This document shows, one piece after another, positions 42,635 through 53,289 of a stretch of 64,000 nucleotides of DNA; within the stretch, counting starts at the first letter, position 1; every line of letters starts with the position of its first letter. The notes under the pieces are model-generated. The model worked only from the letters and a program-made list of their open reading frames with translations. It was not told the DNA's origin and did not search any database. Source of the DNA: Oscheius dolichura (taxonomy: Eukaryota > Nematoda > Chromadorea > Rhabditida > Rhabditidae). The stretch lies in NCBI GenBank assembly GCA_932521035.1, contig OW051492.1, positions 2,666,001 through 2,730,000 of the forward strand, given 5' to 3'. A program made the position numbers and the translations under genes.

Positions 42635-43814
42635 ACAGTCAGGCTACATTTCCAAACTCATTCCAGTGCCGCTTCAACCGTCATTTGTTATCAATCCAGA
42701 TGTTCATATAATCTGCTTCAAATTTCTTCATTCATCCATTTTCGGAATAAATATGCTACACTTACTCTTTTTTTTCAAGTCAAAATAGGCAAAAATATGA
42801 AAAAAATATGAAAAAAGACAACAGATTGCTGAAAGAGATGGGAATTTCATCATCGAGGGAGAGGTCACCTTTTCGATGATTTGCTCCCGGAGTCGGTTAG
42901 ATATCCTATTCCATGCCACCAGGGAACGGAAGAGATGTTTCAAGGAGAACACCTCGGGATGGTATTCTTTATTGAAGATTGAAGGACCTGCTGAAGGTTT
43001 AGGGACAGTTGGCCGAGCAGGCGTTTAGGTTTAGGGACAGCTCGCTGGGGGTCGTCAATTTTATCAGAATCGCACAACCAGCACAGGAGAGACTGAGCTT
43101 CCAGGGGAATTGGGAGAGGCAGTTCATTTGTAGGCGAGCAGGGAGGAGAACCAAGGTCGGGGGTTGGACTGAGCCATGCGAGAAAGGACAAAGATAATCA
43201 ACGGAGGAGGGTGGCCTGGGAGCAAATGATCCACGAGACGTCATCAATTTCGCAATCGTCTATCCCAATACGTTATAGCACACAATTAGTTAACTTGTTT
43301 ATGAGAGACAAATAAACTTTTCGATATAATCAGAACGTTAGAAAAGAAGCTGCTCATCTAACACATAACATTTCTTTTGGGCAAGCCCATGCCCGAGGAA
43401 TTCCCTCTTCCAGCTATTCCTCTTCTTCAGGTTCTCTTCGGAGGTCGACTCATGGTACTTCTTCATTAGTTCCATAACTCTTGTGTATTCATTTTCAGGA
43501 AGGTCGGGACAAATTTAGGAAGGTCGGGACATTTTGAAGAAGGACACGGATTAGGAATATCGGAGCCGCTTTTCTTCTCTCCGATAGCAGTGTTCCCTGT
43601 TTTCAGCCGAAAACGTCCATTTCGGGCATTTCCTTTAGTTGTCCACCTCTTCCATCGCCCGAACTCTCTTTGATTGTGTAACATTGTTGTCTGTCGTTTA
43701 TCTCCTCTATCCCTTACTAATGGTGTTGTTGTACGTCATCTGCTCTCCGAGTGCATGGTCTCTCCTTATCAACTGCTCTTATAAGAGCTCCGCCATTTGT
43801 CACTTCAATAGAAA
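42635..43814. other. Gene-free stretch
   Basis: I see no exon chain. A 15-bp unit (AGGAAGGTCGGGACA) is directly repeated near 43497-43531. AATAAATATG at 42747 may be the cul-1 poly(A) signal. Confidence 0.4.
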
Positions 43815-44713
43815 ATGCCTCCTCATGGGCATCACGGGCATCACGGCGGCGGCGGTGGTTTTTCTTCCTCTTCCCACCATCATCATCATACTCCTACACC
43901 CAGTCACAGCCATCACCATCACCATACAGGTGGCATTGGCTCGGGGGTGACTCCTTCCGTCCACAAGACCCATCATTCCCACTTGTCTCCTCCTATCAGT
44001 TCCGGATCAAAGCCCAGCAGTTTTACTATTGGCTCGGGGGCAAAGCCTAGCACTTCTAAAATCGGATCCGGAGTAAAACCGGTTAAAGCTCAGCCGAAAA
44101 GTACTCCAATTGGTTCTGGAACAGCTCCCAAGCCGAACAGTGTCCCTATAGGCAGTGGAGCGACACCAGCTTCGAAGCCAGCGGCTCCAATTGGTTCTGG
44201 CGCTATTCCTACTCCTAAACAAGCTGTCCCTATCGGTTCTGGAGCTGTTCCAAAGTCAACAAATGCCCCTATCGGAAGCGGAGTGACACCTACCCCCGCT
44301 CCAATTGGATCTGGAGTTATTCCGGCACCTGTCCACCACCCTATAGGCTCTGGCGCCCTCCCTGATTCTGCCCACCCGCCGATCGGGTCAGGAGCTCTGC
44401 CCACAGGAGAACATCACCACAGAGAAAGCCCCCACCATGACCCCCATCATCATCACCACGGATCACCAGGAGGACCGGATACTGTTATTATTATCCCTCC
44501 TCGAAGGAGAAGAAGATTCCTATGGATCCCTCTAGGGATTCCAGTCAGTGACGATTCCCTGGGAGTCACTCCACGTGAGTTTCCGGCCGAGTGGGAAAGA
44601 AAGATAAGATTCTTTTAGGCACACAGTGTAAACGACAGCTCTGTATGGTCCTTGGACTTCTTCTACTCGCTTTAATCATTCTGGCCATCGTCCTGCCCAT
44701 TGTTTTGACATAA
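43815..44713 (+). CDS. GSG-repeat tail-anchored protein 4
   Basis: Two exons (43815-44574, 44619-44713), phase 1, 284 residues. His-rich opening (MPPHGHHGHHGGGGG), then about a dozen repeats of PIGSGAxPTPK type, a His cluster, a basic tract (PPRRRRRFL), and a C-terminal membrane segment (MVLGLLLLALIILAIVLPI). The tail matches the gene at 38338 (both end ILAIVLPI-x-LT) and exon 2 is 95 nt in both. AATAAA overlaps the stop codon at 44712. Divergence between copies is mainly in repeat number. Likely a disordered cytoplasmic domain anchored in a membrane. Confidence 0.75.
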
Positions 44714-44886
44714 TAAATAGAGATCGTAATAAATATTATTAAAATAAACATTGTCTTTACTTTCAAGAAGGTTTTTAAACTTAAAAAGACATTTACAGAT
44801 TGATGAGGATGCAATGGTGAGGTTAAAAGCCTGTTGAATGAGACCACATTGATGCCAATCACTTTTTGAGTCTTGATGAGCTGTCA

Positions 44887-44905
44887 ACCGTTTTGCGCGG
44901 GTAAC
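44887..44905 (+). promoter_or_regulatory. Shared upstream motif, NEWW gene 1
   Basis: ACCGTTTTGCGCGGGTAACC lies here, a slightly diverged copy of CCGTTTGGCGGGTAACC, about 37 bp before ATG 44942. Confidence 0.5.
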
Positions 44906-44941
44906 CTGGAGACTCCCTGTGGTTTTGGTTCATTTCATTTG

Positions 44942-45557
44942 ATGTCAGCCCTTCTTTGGTGCATATATTCACTGCATCTTCTCTTCTGGGTATGACCCGT
45001 TAGCCGATTTACACATGCCACATTTAGACAGTCAATGCTGACTCAGCGTCATTCTACAACATTACCGGCTTACAACTTCGGAACAATGAGTGGTGGAGAA
45101 TTGGATGCCTTTTCAACAGGTGCAACTCTATTTTATGCAGTTTTTAGTCTATTCAGTTCCGAAATGATCGGGTATTATATAATCAAGGCTTATTCACAAA
45201 ATTTTACACAACTAATATCGATAGAAATGTCGCTCGGCAGTGATACACCATCTAGTTTTGGAATACTTTACGCATACCCAAACGGAAATGCGCAGACAGT
45301 TCCAAGCAACCTTACAGCTATCCGATTTGATGAAGAGACATTTGTTTACTGGCTAGCTTTCAAAGTAAATAGCTCCATGGTTATGGTAAGTGAAGCAAAT
45401 CCTGGAAAGATGTTTACAGGCCTCGGATTTCGATACTTATCACCTTGCTGCAAACAGCAGCTTCACAGTCGAGGACATCTCTTGGGTACTTTTGACTCCA
45501 TACCGCAGCAATAGTAATTTCTGTTTCTCTTATGCCGAATGCCAACAAAGTATCTAG
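44942..45557 (+). CDS. Secreted NEWW-family protein 1
   Basis: Four exons (44942-44989, 45028-45119, 45157-45385, 45420-45557), 168 residues. Exon 1 is a signal peptide (MSALLWCIYSLHLLFW). Exon 2 holds the family hallmark, FYNITGLQLRNNEWWRIGC. Exon 3 is beta-rich with several N-glycosylation sites. Exon 4 starts ASDFDTY, includes VEDISW, and ends with a two-cysteine tail (CFSYAEC). Intron phases (0, 2, 0) are the same in every family member. The strand pattern is compatible with a beta-sandwich secreted domain, but I cannot place it in a known family. Confidence 0.75.
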
Positions 45558-45754
45558 AATAGATGTGGCTTAATTAGTACTGTAGAATAAACTATCCCCA
45601 ATAATGATCTTTATTCTTTTTTGCCTCAACAACATAGATTCTTCTCTCCGTCACGCGGAACCGATCCGTTGTGAAGCAACCGTCAATCATCTGGCTATTC
45701 CCTCGTAGTTTATCTTTTTTGGTGCGTTGAAATTGAACAAAATAGTGGCCGGGT

Positions 45755-45854
45755 ACTTTTCTAAACGCGTTTGTCGTTCGTTCTCGCGTATTCCATGGCC
45801 AAACTTCCCCAAACTTGGGTCACTAGTGCAACTTTGTACGACGCACCCGGCGCA
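45755..45854 (-). repeat. Dispersed repeat, inverted copy of 20664-20763
   Basis: ACTTTTCTAAACGCGTTTGT through GACGCACCCGGCGCA. It ends at an A-rich run (TTAAAAAAAATT), as a retrotransposed element might. Confidence 0.6.
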
Positions 45855-46541
45855 TTAAAAAAAATTGGGGTTCTGCAGAAGGAAAAAGAGTTATACGCAC
45901 AAACGTCATTACGTAACTTAGCCTTTCACAGGGGTAAACACAAATAACGCGCGATATTATCTCATGCTTCTCTTATTTGGAATGCAATCCAAATTTGTAG
46001 AAGAAATATACTCGTTTTGGGTAATTTGTCCGATGGGTGTCAGCGAATGAATAAGGGCTTGAGAGATAGAAACAGTATTGGAGTATACTAAGGCCCCTTC
46101 GTTTATGATTGTTCACAATGTAATCCCCTGGACAATACCTGCAATAAACATTTGTCCCCTATGGTTGTTAGATGGCAGTATTTCACTGAACACACTAACT
46201 CACAGGTAGTTGGAACAAAAACACAAAGGTGCTGGTTCTTTTCTACACAAACGACCTGTCGCCTGCTCTTCATTTAATAAATATATAAATTTATTTTGAG
46301 AATTTCATTGGCACTGGGTTCTGTGACCAGCCCCAGGGGGCACCTCAAACAAGAGTGTCAGTCGGTGGAACAACAGGGGGCCAAGTAATAAACGGATGCT
46401 TCTTTTACTTTTTGGGTCACTACTTCATCCTGTTGGTCCAAACATTTCCAAAGCCCACTTCTCTCGCAAAAGAAGGGAAAAGCACTAGCAATTATTCCTC
46501 TTTTTTAAGTCTTATCCCGACCGTTATGAGGCATGCAACCG

Positions 46542-46558
46542 CCGTTTGGCGGGTAACC
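46542..46558 (+). promoter_or_regulatory. Shared upstream motif, NEWW gene 2
   Basis: CCGTTTGGCGGGTAACC, exact consensus, 47 bp before ATG 46605. It is preceded by CCCGACCGTTATGAG, which is also conserved upstream of the copies at 47454 and 47575. Confidence 0.6.
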
Positions 46559-46604
46559 AGGACAATATTCCCGTTTTCGCTCATTCAACTCCATTTCAAC
46601 CCAA

Positions 46605-47211
46605 ATGTGCTGGATATCTTCCTTCGCTCTCCTGTTTTGGGTAATAATAGGCCACTGCTGGACCCGTACATACTTATTCAGACAGCCAATGCCATTATAC
46701 ACTATAATGTTACCGATTTGGATCTGCGGAACAACGAGTGGTGGAGCATTGCTTGTCTCTTGAATAGGTTCTGTTATCCTATTCAATTCACTTTAGATTT
46801 GTCAGTACAAAAGGAACTGGACGTCTCACAATTTTTATATACTCGCAAAATTCATCAGTCTTGATGTACGGACGAATATATTTCGGAGAACCTGGTGACC
46901 AGCGAGTACTTGTCGCCTTTTACCCAACTACGAGCTACTTCCCGCCTCCATCGTCACCTGTATCAGCTTCTCCATATCTCGACGGCTACATTATGAGAGT
47001 AGGCTACAAATTAAATGGCTCTTATTTCGCGGTAAGAACTCTTAATTGGTTGGTAAGAAATCCTTTAAAGGGAACCACTTTTGATAGCTGGGAAGCAGCT
47101 ATAGCCAGCAAGTACACGGTCGAGGATATCGCCTATATGACCATCATAACATCAGTCGGATCCAATATTTATTCTTGTTTTCCATATTTAGAATGTTATC
47201 GCAGCTCATAG
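46605..47211 (+). CDS. Secreted NEWW-family protein 2
   Basis: Four exons (46605-46640, 46682-46767, 46797-47031, 47071-47211), 165 residues. Signal peptide MCWISSFALLFW; hallmark YNVTDLDLRNNEWWSIAC; central beta-rich region; GYKLNGSYFA before the last intron; final exon with SKYTVEDIAYMTI and a CFPYLECYRSS tail. The last intron (39 nt) is a multiple of three but its position matches the other members. AATAAATATAA follows the stop. It is the best-preserved member of the local cluster. Confidence 0.77.
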
Positions 47212-47453
47212 AATAAATATAACCCTTCTTGTGTATCTGACTAGATTTCCAACTTTGAAGATTACGAGAGGGAACAGGCCAACATACTGGTTCTCTCGAG
47301 GGTTATGGTCAGGAGAGAAGACATCTACAAATAGGAGAAGGAACGGACCCAAAATATAGTCCGATTCTCCCGCAAAAGAAGCAACGGAACATCATGTCAA
47401 AGCAACCAACAATCATTTGCAATTTCTAGTCCCATTCCGACCTTTATGAGCAG

Positions 47454-47470
47454 CCGTTTGGCGGGTAACC
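47454..47470 (+). promoter_or_regulatory. Orphan copy of the NEWW upstream motif
   Basis: CCGTTTGGCGGGTAACC preceded by TTCCGACCTTTATGAG, but no NEWW exon follows before the next motif at 47575. It is probably the promoter remnant of a lost copy. Confidence 0.55.
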
Positions 47471-47574
47471 GTGTTTTTGATCATTCTACTCGATGTCGAT
47501 ATGCTGAAGGGATGGCTATACTTGATTCCCCTCATTCTAGTCTCGTTCCGACCACGATGAGTAGTCTAACAACC

Positions 47575-47591
47575 CGCGTTGGCGGGTAACC
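47575..47591 (+). promoter_or_regulatory. Shared upstream motif, NEWW gene 3
   Basis: CGCGTTGGCGGGTAACC, 27 bp before ATG 47618; preceded by TTCCGACCACGATGAG. Confidence 0.55.
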
Positions 47592-47617
47592 GGGACATCA
47601 TTTAGTCATTCTCCCCA

Positions 47618-48239
47618 ATGTCTGCCCAACAGCGTTGGATCATATTCTTTAATCTTCTCATCCAGGTAAATACACAACCAATTATCAGAGTTAAGTATGG
47701 CTTAGACGGCTCAATATGTCGGTGGTGGATACAGTAATGGCCAATCCATATGGTCCAATATTACCGAACTTTACTTACAGGACAACCAGTGGTGGAGTAC
47801 TGTATGCCTTTTCAAACTGTAAGTCTCTAGAAAGTAGCATACGGTAGATTTGTTAGCCCCGAACCCGACGGCGCCATCTACATCAGAGCGCTGGGACCCA
47901 GTTCTGAAAATATACTCATGTTGGACATATTAACTGACGGACGATTGTACCTCGGCAACCCCGACGATTATTATATTGAAGAACGGCCAATATTCACGGC
48001 TAGCCTCGATCCGGAAGATGGATATAAGTTCAGAATATTTTAAATTTGACGGGACCTCATTGATGAAAGCAGAGTCCAACAAAAGCTGGAAAAGTGTCTA
48101 GGCGTCAGATTTTAATGGGTGGAATGCTACAATAGACAGTAACAGCCGAGTAGCGGACATTGTCTCCGTGACTATTCAAATATCTGCCGGCAGCAATTTT
48201 ACTACCAGTTTCGAGTATTTGGAATGTTGTCGGAGTTAA
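47618..48239 (+). pseudogene. NEWW-family copy 3, frameshifted
   Basis: Exon 1 (47618-47665, MSAQQRWIIFFNLLIQ), exon 2 (47706-47818, WSNITELYLQDNQWWSTVC, with NQWW instead of NEWW) and the start of exon 3 (47857) are sound. Near 48032 the frame breaks: KFRIF is followed by TAA, while the expected FKFDGTSLM continues in another frame. The last exon (48097 to TAA 48239, ASDFNGWNATI ... YLECCRS) is intact. No GT donor fits the last intron; a GC donor after AAA is possible. Either a young pseudogene or a sequence error. Confidence 0.65.
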
Positions 48240-48562
48240 TAGGATATTTTTAAATTTCTAATTGTAAAGAGTAGATGGTTTAATTTTATAAAAAGGTGAC
48301 AGATAATGGCGGGAATGCTGAGGGGTCCGCCGAGAAGGGTCTGTTGGGGAATGACGGGATCGAGCTGATCAACACGGGATTACGGTAAGTGGTCAGTTAC
48401 AAGTTTCGGTACATTTGTTTTGAACCCTTCTTATGCAAAAAGCACCCTCCGCCAATTACCATAATCCAATAACAGGGATCACTGGGGGAAAATAACCATT
48501 GTTTTGAACTGTTTGGCCATTTTGCATAAGCCTAATTCTGGTCTTTGTCGAGTTACGGTCAC

Positions 48563-48570
48563 TATAAAAG
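48563..48570 (+). promoter_or_regulatory. TATA box
   Basis: TATAAAAG, about 100 bp before ATG 48666. A 5' UTR intron (GTAACC from 48625 to TCTTCAG at 48665) lies between. Confidence 0.5.
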
Positions 48571-48665
48571 GACAGGTCGGGAACAGAAGAGCACTCAGCC
48601 TTCTACCGGCTAACTCCTCCCAAGGTAACCTTTCTTTCTTCTTCTAAATAAAAGAATATCTTCAG

Positions 48666-49443
48666 ATGCGTGCCCTGTTCCTGATCGCTCTGGTGGCCTC
48701 CGTCTCGGCCCTCTCCCTGCCCCTTGTCGGCGACCTCCTCGGGCAGCTGCCCCTGCTCGGCCCCATCCTCGGAGGATCCGGCGGCGGTCTTCCCCTCGTC
48801 GGCAACCTGCCCCTCCTCGGCAGCATCCTGAACACCCTCGGCGGCACTCTCGGACAACTTCTGGATGGTATTCTCCAAAATGTGGCCATCATCCTCGCGG
48901 CCGTGCTCGATATTGCCCGTGATGCCCTGGTTGCCGTGGCCGTGATTGTGAATGGTCTCCTCAACGGCCTCCTCAACTCTGCCCAGGTCCAGCAGATCCT
49001 CCAGGGTCTCGGTCTTCCCCCCGAGGTGCTGAGCCTCGTCAACAACCTCGTCTCTGCTGTCCAATGCATCGTCAACCAGCTGCCCGGCCTCGTTCCTCCC
49101 GTCAAGACTGCCGTCATCCAGCTCATCTCAGTCCTCACCAACCCCGTCTTCGCCACTTCTCCTGCCCAGACCCAGCTGTCCATCATCCTCCAAATCGTCG
49201 GCCAACTCACCCAGAGCGAGATCTCCCAGGTCCAGCAGATCCTTCAGACCCTTGCTGTCAGTATCCCCTTCCCCTCCCCCATTATCCCCAATTCAGGATG
49301 GACTCAACGGAGGAGCCGCCTGCCCCGTCGCCCTCGTCACCGGCATCCCCCAGCAGACCCTTCCCGGCGGACCCGTCAGTCTTCCCGCTATCACCGGTGG
49401 TGGCTCTCTTCCCGGAGTCACCCTTCCCGGCCTCGGACTCTAA
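48666..49443 (+). CDS. Leu/Gly-rich secreted protein
   Basis: Two exons (48666-49256, 49297-49443), phase 0, 245 residues. A signal peptide (MRALFLIALVASVSA) is followed by repeats of LPLVGDLL / LPLLGPIL type, then long amphipathic helices (LAAVLDIARDALVAVAVIV, QLSIILQIVGQL), and a Gly/Pro-rich end (ITGGGSLPGVTLPGLGL). Only two cysteines, one in each half of the protein. The ATG directly follows TCTTCAG, an acceptor that may be a 5' UTR cis-intron or a trans-splice site. Codon choice is extremely biased (CTC, GTC, GCC, AAC), unlike most of the window, indicating high expression. No family recognised; a structural, gut or egg-surface secreted protein is possible. Confidence 0.75.
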
Positions 49444-49859
49444 ATCTTCGAAATAGACTTTTCCAGCTGTGAAACGTCTTTCTCTAATAATAAACTTTTG
49501 AATACAAGATATCTACATGGTAACATTTAGTTTCTTTATTTGTGAGAAGAATCTGACACCATATTTTAAATACCTAGTAGTTTCTTTACGGGCTTCTGTA
49601 ACATTCCAAAAATGGCTGACAGGAAATAATATTTGTGTTAGTTTCATTCAGAAACGATCCTACAAACACGTCGATATAGGAGATCTCTTCCACTGTGACA
49701 CTATAGGGCACTGAAACTTCCATGCCGACGAAATTGGATACCTGAACTGTTTCTTTTTAAATGTAAAACTATGACTTTCCGTAAAGAAGGATCCGTTTAG
49801 TTTAGAAGCTAGTCTGAGGATGTATTTGTCTTCGTCATATAGTAGGAAAGTACATTAGT

Positions 49860-50204
49860 CTAAGGAAAACTTTCAATGTTTCCACAGTAGATAATCACAT
49901 CATTATTGTCAATTGATGCCCACGGTAGCCAATCATCAGTAATATGCAGATATGAAACGAATCCAACCCATCCCTCGACGTAAGAGCTATAAAAGATCGA
50001 AGTTCATGAAACAGTTCTTTGTACCCGTTCCCTTCTACTACACACACCATGCTCCACCACTCGTCATTCCGTAGATTGAGATCAGTAAAATTGAAATATA
50101 TCTCCGCATGAGCGGCCTGGGGATACGATAATTCTAATGTCTCAACTACGTACCCAAAAAAGAAGAGCGAAAGAAATTGCACAGCAGCGCAGGAGGACAG
50201 ACAT
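49860..50204 (-). pseudogene. NEWW-family copy 4, central exon missing
   Basis: Exon 1 (50154-50204, MSVLLRCCAISFALLFW) and exon 2 (from 50116, FNFTDLNLRNDEWWSMVC, NDEWW variant) are intact on the minus strand. The large third exon is absent. A distal stretch reads SSYVEGWVGFVSYL ... IIYCGNIESFP to TAG at 49860, resembling a diverged last exon, but no clean splice joins it. Probably decayed by deletion. Confidence 0.55.
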
Positions 50205-50240
50205 CGGATAGAATGACCAAAGTCACAGGCAATGTGTCTA

Positions 50241-50257
50241 GGTTACCCGCCAAACGG
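50241..50257 (-). promoter_or_regulatory. Shared upstream motif, NEWW copy 4
   Basis: CCGTTTGGCGGGTAACC on the minus strand, 37 bp before ATG 50204, at the spacing seen on the other strand. Confidence 0.6.
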
Positions 50258-50722
50258 TTTGATGGGTTATCAAGACTTGATTGACACCAGGAGAAAGTTA
50301 TTGGAAGTTACATAGCAACGATTTTCGATGTTCTATGACTTCACCAATTCCTCTATGGCCTCTTTCCCCAGAATGACCCCCTCTTCTTCTTCTTCTTCCC
50401 TTCCCCTGCCTTCCAATGCGCCTGTTACATTCGGAACATCTGTTCGCTGCTGCAAATGAAAAAGTCATCCCAGCTGGAAAAATGACTCTCGGACCGTAGA
50501 AAAATAGACCGGAAGGCGTAAACTAAACCAGCTGGATTGTCTAGGTGCGATGAGGAGGACGAGTAATTGGCAAAGATAATGTCTTCCCAACAGATGCGCG
50601 CCTGATTTTGAAAGTTTGGGAAAGATTCTGAGTCATCGATAAGGATATTTCCAAGTTTATTTTACCCGGAGAAATAGAGGAGATCTTTTGAAATAAGTAC
50701 AATTAAACACAAAAAAAAATCG

Positions 50723-51037
50723 TCAGCTGTTCCAGTTTGGCTCTTCTTCAAAGGCGTCCATGAAAAAGGCGGCAATGACCAGGAAGAGGATAAATGACAT
50801 TGCGATTAGAGCGAACTTCAAGATGACCATAAGAATCCTCTCCTGATCATAGATTTCATCTAAAATACTATATTATTCCTATTCCTGTATTCCTCCCTCC
50901 CCTGTATTCCTATTCCAATATAAAGAAAATCACTCGCCTGTTGAAATAACAATCGTTGTGTACCTCCTAGCAGTGCGTGGCAGTAACTTGACGAGTTGTT
51001 TCTTCTTTTGATGAGAAAGAGGAACGGAAGTGGTCAT
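50723..51037 (-). CDS. Small single-pass membrane protein (78 aa)
   Basis: Two exons (50938-51037, 50723-50859) joined in phase 1 by a GC-AG intron (CAG/GCGAGT ... TTTTAG), giving MTTSVPLSHQKKKQLV ... and one membrane helix (FALIAMSFILFLVIAAFF), then a short acidic tail. No signal peptide. The two-exon, phase-1 layout with the membrane helix in exon 2 is the same as in the genes at 9971, 38338, 43815, 51708 and 56523. Function unknown. Confidence 0.65.
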
Positions 51038-51120
51038 AGAATCACTTCTTATCACTGTTTTCTCCTTTTATAGAGCGTTCATATTTTTAATTTAGCCACG
51101 AGAGTAGTTTTATGAGTCAT

Positions 51121-51414
51121 TTAGGACGAGCTTTGTTCCTTGTCGACGTCAAAATAACGGTGATCTAGTGGTTTCTTCTTATCAGGAGGAGCTGGAATGA
51201 CTCGGCAGGGAAAGAAGGCTCTTGGAAGGAAACCATGCTCTAAATTTTTGTGGGAGATTGGAGAATTGTTGGTTGGATAAAGTTGGATAATTTTCAAGCA
51301 GTAGGGCGGGAATTTCAAATCTGCACCCACCAGGTCAGCCGGTACGGATTCAGGCCATACTAGTACCAAAACGCCATCTGAACTCTTTGAACTCCTTCGG
51401 AAATGGCTTCCCAT
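51121..51414 (-). CDS. Possible small protein or exon
   Basis: An open frame of 97 residues with protein-like composition (MGSHFRRSSKSSDGVLVLVW ... DHRYFDVDKEQSSS). The Pro- and charged-residue mix and absence of rare-codon runs favour coding, but there is no paralogue, promoter or splice evidence. It may be one exon of a longer gene. Weak call. Confidence 0.3.
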   Translation of the reverse strand: MGSHFRRSSKSSDGVLVLVWPESVPADLVGADLKFPPYCLKIIQLYPTNNSPISHKNLEHGFLPRAFFPCRVIPAPPDKKKPLDHRYFDVDKEQSSS

Positions 51415-51707
51415 AAAATCAAGAAATTAGTACCAAAAAGTCAATGAACCATCGCTGCTTCCAAATCTTCAATATCATCATCATTTCGAAAGAGTTCCTC
51501 CCGCGTGGCCGTGCTCTTTTGTTGTTCGTATTTTGATAAAGACCGCCGGTCCCAAAACGGAGCTCTACGTCAAATCACTCCAATTTCCCCGTTATCAGCG
51601 GCCGGCTGCTTGATTCATGGGAAAACCGTCACTGCCGTGTGAGTATCCCCCCTTTGTCAGCTAGTTATAAGCAGAAGAAAGGGCGACTGGTTATCAAACC
51701 CCAAGCC

Positions 51708-52138
51708 ATGAACTTCCCCGACAGTTCATCTCCAACTGCTCCTCCTCTTCCTCCTCCTTCTTATGACGATGCCTTCGTCTCCAGTTCTCCCTCTGCTCCC
51801 CCTCCATATTCTCCTGGATTCACCTATCCGGAAATGTCATTCCCACCTCAAACCTCGTCCCACACTCCTGCTACAGTAGGTCAGTTTATTCCCCCAGGAA
51901 GTCTCCTAACGCCCCGATTTTAGAAAGCCAACCTCTTCCGAAGAGCAAAACTCCCAGGAATTACAAGCTCCCAGCTGTCATTCTCCTAACAGTAGTCATC
52001 ATCATTGCCATAGTCTGCTTCGTCTTATTTTTTGATTTTGGCTCCGATGACGACGACAACGACTTCCCCGGACCGTTCCAATTCCCAACCACGACGTCAT
52101 GGCCCAATGGAGAGCGCTATGATCCCTATGGAAAATAA
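51708..52138 (+). CDS. Proline-rich single-pass membrane protein (128 aa)
   Basis: Two exons (51708-51879, 51924-52138), phase 1. The N-terminal half is Pro/Ser-rich with PPxY-like motifs (PPPSYDDAF, PPPYSPGF), which in other proteins recruit WW-domain ligases. Exon 2 has a basic lead (PKSKTPRNYK), one membrane helix (LPAVILLTVVIIIAIVCFVLF), then an acidic run (DFGSDDDDNDF) and a polar tail. I chose ATG 51708 over an upstream in-frame start because similarly placed relatives start just before a Pro/Ser region. AATAAA at 52205. Confidence 0.68.
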
Positions 52139-53218
52139 CCTCTATTAATTTAAGAATACTGTAGATATCTTGTTGTACATATTGTCTTTCTTTCATTTTT
52201 GCATAATAAAGTAGTATGTTAGAGGGAATGTTGCCATTTGCCGAGCACCAGGGCAGATCTAACCCCAGGTGTCACGGATTGATGAATGGGGCAGAATTGT
52301 AATCTTGAATCTATCTCTTCTCTCTCTGATTTGGTTCAATAAAAATGGGTAAATTAATAAATATGCAGGAATGTAAAGCTAAAAATGGTTAGACAATAGA
52401 AAATGGAAGGAACTCATCAAACTCTTCACTGCTTCCAACCCAGTCCAGTGGAATCTCGGGTCGGCCCCATTTCGGAAGTTCCTCTACAATTTTCAGCAGG
52501 AAAATAGAACGTGGAATAAAATACGGAAAGTAGAGTAGAGAATGAAGGGGTATTTCAATAAAAACTACTAGAGCTTTGGGGCAGAGGAACAGGAAAAAGT
52601 GGAAGGCGAGGTGGTGAGGAACCTGTTCCTAATGATTCCTCCTGGAGACTTTCATCGGCTTTACACTCTTTGTAAGTCGCTATAATTTAGACTACAGTAC
52701 TCTCTAATAGCTGACAGAAAGCACCATGGTCTGTCTATTTAAAAGTATCACGGAACGGAAGCGTTCTTCGCGGTACAACCACTGCTTCCTTCTTGTGAGC
52801 CCGTTATTTATAGATTGCATTATTGTTGCTGTTGGAAATATCCTCATCTTTCCAAAACAGATCAATGGATCAAAGACTTTCGACTCAACAAAGCTTTCTT
52901 GCTTTTCCTCCTCCAATCCGTACTCTACTCCATTTGTCACCCCCTCGCTTTCGTCATAGCCTCCGCATTGTCCACCGACTCATCGCCGTCCCGCTGCCCC
53001 CGGGCATCAACTTCGAAATTTCTAGATTTCACACATGTTTTGACTTTGTTTCCTCGCGATTGTCTCTCTCTAATCATCGCATCTTTTAGCGTCGTTTCGT
53101 AAACTCTCTCCCCCACTTGAGTCAGCTGCGTTCCCGCTTCCTGAGGGGGCGGAAAGTAGGCGGAGATCGGGGATATTCGCCTGCCGGCCAATGGCAGAAG
53201 CCTTCGAAGGGGTCCGAG
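52139..53218. other. Intergenic, nothing recognised
   Basis: Several short open frames on both strands, none with splice or composition support. Confidence 0.4.
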
Positions 53219-53226
53219 TATAAAAG
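53219..53226 (+). promoter_or_regulatory. TATA box of calponin-like gene
   Basis: TATAAAAG, 71 bp before ATG 53290. Confidence 0.5.
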
Positions 53227-53289
53227 GGGAATGAGCGATGGCACAGGTCAGACGTCGTCTCCACCCCTATTCACAAACCCCAATCAGCC

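Larger units (their letters stand above)
45558..46604. other. Intergenic; dispersed repeat only
   Basis: The repeat at 45755-45854 is the only structure recognised, apart from the promoter motif at 46542. Confidence 0.4.

Noticed and set aside
48603-49210. Two long minus-strand frames opposite the secreted protein gene at 48666
   Set aside because: They exist because sense codons almost always end in C or G, which removes antisense stops. Composition is implausible.
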